Source: Acidobacteriaceae bacterium
Lineage (GTDB): Bacteria > Acidobacteriota > Terriglobia > Terriglobales > Acidobacteriaceae
Length of the DNA stretch: 8,405 bases
Assembly: GCA_030838305.1 (NCBI GenBank)
Contig: JAUTWY010000083.1
Location: 1-8,405 of the forward strand
Direction of reading: 5' to 3'
Under the pieces are notes generated by a model, which saw nothing but the letters and a program-made list of their open reading frames with translations, was not told the DNA's origin and searched no databases. The position numbers and the translations under genes were made by a program. The stretch's first letter is position 1; each line of letters starts with the position of its first letter. Of this stretch, positions 6,841 to 8,405 are shown one piece after another.

Positions 6841-7392
6841 ATGACCCACAAGCCGGAAGACAGTGGCACTGAAGAAATGATTCTCCCGGAAAATCTTCTC
6901 CCTCTGGGATCTGTGCTGAGCGAAGGCGTTACGCCGCTGGATGTGAGCAAGGTGCTGGCGAAAGTGTTTCATGTGCAGCACACTGAAGTCGCACTGTTGA
7001 GGCTGGAAGCCGGCCTACTCAAGTTTATTTTTCCTGAGTATCTGCGCACCACAGGAGCAATTCCGATTTCCAGCAAGGCGGTCGCCGCACACACTGCGTT
7101 AAGCAAGAAAGCGGAGATCTTCAACAATTTTGCGCGCGTAAAACACGCCAGCATCTTCGAAACAATCAAGTCCGCCGGAGCCGACGCCGACGCTCCAGCG
7201 TCTCCCGCCCCCATCCAGAAACTCATGTCGGTGCCCATTCTGGATCAGCATTCAGTGGTCATGGGAGTCCTTCAGATTTCACGCAAAGGCCTGGATGCGC
7301 GCCATACTCAGGACTTCAGTCGGGAAGACCTGCACGACCTCGAACTTGCCGCCGGTCTGCTAGCTACCTCAAGCCTGATGCAGGAGAATTAA
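6841..7392 (+). CDS. Small stand-alone GAF-like domain protein
   Basis: Soluble 183-residue protein with no signal peptide or membrane segment. From about residue 33 to 178 it has the layout of a GAF domain: an N-terminal helix (TPLDVSKVLAKVFHV, 31-45), strands (EVALLRLEAGLLKFIFPEY, 49-67), a middle helix (KAVAAHTALSKKAEIFNN, 79-96), the strand SVPILDQHSVVMGVLQISRK (130-149) typical of the GAF core, and a closing helix (REDLHDLELAAGLLATSSL, 161-179). GAF domains bind small molecules or serve as dimerising sensors; the ligand here is unknown. No kinase, cyclase, GGDEF or DNA-binding domain is attached, so it probably works with a separate partner. Residues 111-124 are an Ala/Asp/Pro-rich loop. 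The ATG at 6841 has only a weak GAGAG upstream (6830-6834). It appears to be a single-gene unit with an inverted repeat 29 bases after its stop. Confidence 0.75.
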   Translation: MTHKPEDSGTEEMILPENLLPLGSVLSEGVTPLDVSKVLAKVFHVQHTEVALLRLEAGLLKFIFPEYLRTTGAIPISSKAVAAHTALSKKAEIFNNFARVKHASIFETIKSAGADADAPASPAPIQKLMSVPILDQHSVVMGVLQISRKGLDARHTQDFSREDLHDLELAAGLLATSSLMQEN

Positions 7393-7421
7393 GCCTGAGC
7401 GTAGCGCGGATTGACAAAGCC

Positions 7422-7459
7422 TGCAGCGGTTGAGCAGTCGCCAACTTGCAACCGCTGCA
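7422..7459 (+). repeat. 11-bp inverted repeat after the GAF-like gene, possible terminator
   Basis: TGCAGCGGTTG (7422-7432) pairs perfectly with CAACCGCTGCA (7449-7459) across a 16-base loop. It begins 29 bases after the GAF-like stop, as a terminator would, but the following bases (CGGATTCACG) contain no T-run on the plus strand. It may be a terminator without a U-tract, an RNA-stabilising stem, or an operator upstream of ridA. The inverted repeat is certain; its role is not. Confidence 0.5.
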
Positions 7460-7546
7460 CGGATTCACGCTTGTGCAGAGAGCCCTTGCCATCCTCGTGT
7501 AACTTCGTAGCTTGTGTGATTGATAAGCTTAAGCCCCACCTGCCAC

Positions 7547-7576
7547 TTGTTCATTTCCTCGTTCCGGATGTATATA
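7547..7576 (+). promoter_or_regulatory. Candidate promoter of the exported RidA gene
   Basis: TTGTTC at 7547-7552 and TATATA at 7571-7576 are separated by 18 bases, close to the sigma-70 consensus layout. Transcription would start near 7583, giving a leader of about 70 bases before the ATG at 7652. The -10 is good and the -35 moderate. Confidence 0.42.
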
Positions 7577-7651
7577 AAGTGCGCGGACTCATCTCCCATT
7601 ATTCGTCGGGGCGGAGCCGATCATTACAGAACAGAAGAAAGGAAAACTACA

Positions 7652-8113
7652 ATGCAGATGAAAACAGCTCGCCTGTTCCTGTGTGCTGCCGCGTTCGCAC
7701 TAGCGATTAGCGCTGACGCAGGGAGTGGGTTTTGTCAGGAACGAAAAGTGGTGAATCTCGCTCCCGCCCGCGGACTTCCTTTTAACGACGGCATCGTGGC
7801 GGGCAACACTGTTTACATCGCAGGCCAGGAAGGTACGGATGACTCCTCCAAACTCGTCGCCGGAGGCATAGGCCCCGAGACAACTGCCACGCTGGAAAAT
7901 ATTCAGAAAGTCCTCAAGGCCGCCGGCTTCGAACTGAAGGATGTCGTCAGCGTTACCGTCTATCTCGCCGACATTCGTGAGTTTGGGGAAATGAACAAAG
8001 TCTACAAGACCGTCATGCCCGATCCAAAGCCAGCGCGCGCGACCATCCAGGCAGCGGCCCTGGTCAATAATGCCCGCGTAGAAATCTCGGCCATCGCGGT
8101 GAAACAGAAGTAG
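7652..8113 (+). CDS. RidA/YjgF/UK114 family protein with signal peptide
   Basis: The RidA family is best known for hydrolysing reactive enamine/imine intermediates of amino acid metabolism, usually in the cytoplasm as trimers. This 153-residue protein differs in having a Sec-type signal: MQMKTARLFL, then a hydrophobic core (about 8-20) and likely cleavage after ADA (21-23) or a little later. The mature part is a whole RidA domain: NTVYIAGQEG (52-61), the helix TATLENIQKVLKAAGFELKDVVSVTVYL (78-105), DPKPARATIQAAAL (124-137) and ARVEISAIAV (141-150). R129 and E144 align with R105 and E120 of E. coli RidA, the main active-site residues; the Tyr near the N-terminus of the canonical enzyme (IGPY) is replaced here (LPFND). 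Start: AAAGGA at 7638-7643 is eight bases before the ATG at 7652, and a second ATG at 7658 is too far. The frame upstream to 7520 is non-coding leader. It is probably monocistronic. Confidence 0.9.
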   Translation: MQMKTARLFLCAAAFALAISADAGSGFCQERKVVNLAPARGLPFNDGIVAGNTVYIAGQEGTDDSSKLVAGGIGPETTATLENIQKVLKAAGFELKDVVSVTVYLADIREFGEMNKVYKTVMPDPKPARATIQAAALVNNARVEISAIAVKQK

Positions 8114-8249
8114 ACGCGCCGTCCGCTCTTCAATCACAATACGCGCAGCGGTACGTTCACGCCGATAGGGACTGAAAGCAATCCGCTGCTGGACGCCTTG
8201 AAACGTGCCCAAACCACAGCCGAGCAGTGATACCATAAAAGTAATTTGA

Positions 8250-8334
8250 GCGGGGATGGCGGAATTGGCAGACGCACTAGCCTTAGGAGCTAGCGCCGAA
8301 AGGCGTGCAGGTTCAAGTCCTGTTCCCCGCACCA
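8250..8334 (+). tRNA. tRNA-Leu, anticodon UAG
   Basis: Complete 85-base cloverleaf with encoded CCA. The acceptor arms GCGGGGA (8250-8256) and TCCCCGC (8324-8330) pair perfectly, followed by discriminator A (8331) and CCA (8332-8334). The anticodon stem CTAGC (8277-8281) pairs with GCTAG (8289-8293) around the loop CTTAGGA, anticodon TAG at 8284-8286, which reads CUA/CUG leucine codons. The long variable arm CGCCGAAAGGCG is typical of class II tRNA-Leu, and the T loop TTCAAGT is standard. The 70 bases after it to the window end carry no gene or T-run terminator that I can see. Confidence 0.97.
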
Positions 8335-8405
8335 AAATGTCGCACAACTTCTCAATGACTGTAAACCCCTGCTTTCAACGACTAGCTTTCAAACTAATTC
8401 AGAAC

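Noticed and set aside
7411..7416. TTGACA box after the GAF-like gene
   Set aside because: No -10-like hexamer lies 16-18 bases downstream, and the inverted repeat covers that place. The TTGTTC/TATATA pair at 7547-7576 is a better promoter for the RidA gene.
8114..8230. 38 in-frame codons after the RidA TAG stop, ending at a TGA
   Set aside because: It could suggest stop readthrough, but the RidA domain is already complete at the TAG, and 38 open codons are unremarkable at this GC content.
7700..8347. Minus-strand open frame of 215 codons opposite the RidA gene, beginning MCDILVRGTGLEPARLSAL
   Set aside because: Its N-terminus is the antisense of the tRNA-Leu gene, a well-known spurious translation found in many annotations. 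The rest is the shadow of the RidA gene.

Overview
The window is ordinary-looking bacterial chromosome, moderately GC-rich, with eight protein genes (one cut by the left edge), one tRNA gene and one probable gene remnant. I think the source is an acidobacterium (Terriglobia-like). The hints are an Ig-like tail of the GTYTITVTGT type, which is common in that phylum, an exported PQQ-propeller protein, an exported RidA and a DUF3467 protein. This is inference from protein style; there is no rRNA or other direct marker.

Layout, left to right. (1) 1-801, minus strand: the N-terminal two thirds of an L-2-hydroxyglutarate oxidase (lhgO), running off the left edge. (2) 802-1116: a divergent gap that holds the apparent C-terminal remnant of an Ig-like-domain protein on the minus strand. 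(3) 1117-2962, plus strand: modB and modC, the permease and ATPase of a molybdate ABC transporter, 10 bases apart. The binding protein ModA is not in the window. (4) 3085-4611, plus strand: a secreted PQQ-like beta-propeller protein of unknown role, preceded by a 9-base tandem repeat next to a TTGACA box. (5) 4598-6551, minus strand: a two-gene unit, a DUF3467 protein followed by a GT-C (GT39/PMT_2-like) membrane glycosyltransferase whose 3' end overlaps the propeller gene by 14 bases. (6) 6841-7392, plus strand: a small stand-alone GAF-like protein, divergent from the DUF3467 gene. (7) 7652-8113, plus strand: a RidA/YjgF-family protein with a signal peptide. (8) 8250-8334, plus strand: tRNA-Leu(UAG) with encoded CCA.

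The clear functional unit is modBC (molybdate uptake). DUF3467 plus glycosyltransferase is a probable operon without known shared function. The other genes appear to be separate transcription units. I found no CRISPR array, insertion sequence, phage genes, toxin-antitoxin pair or defence genes, and nothing I can defend as a new multi-gene system. The points most worth a second look are the exported RidA, the DUF3467-glycosyltransferase pair, the Ig-like remnant in front of modB, and the tandem repeat before the propeller gene.
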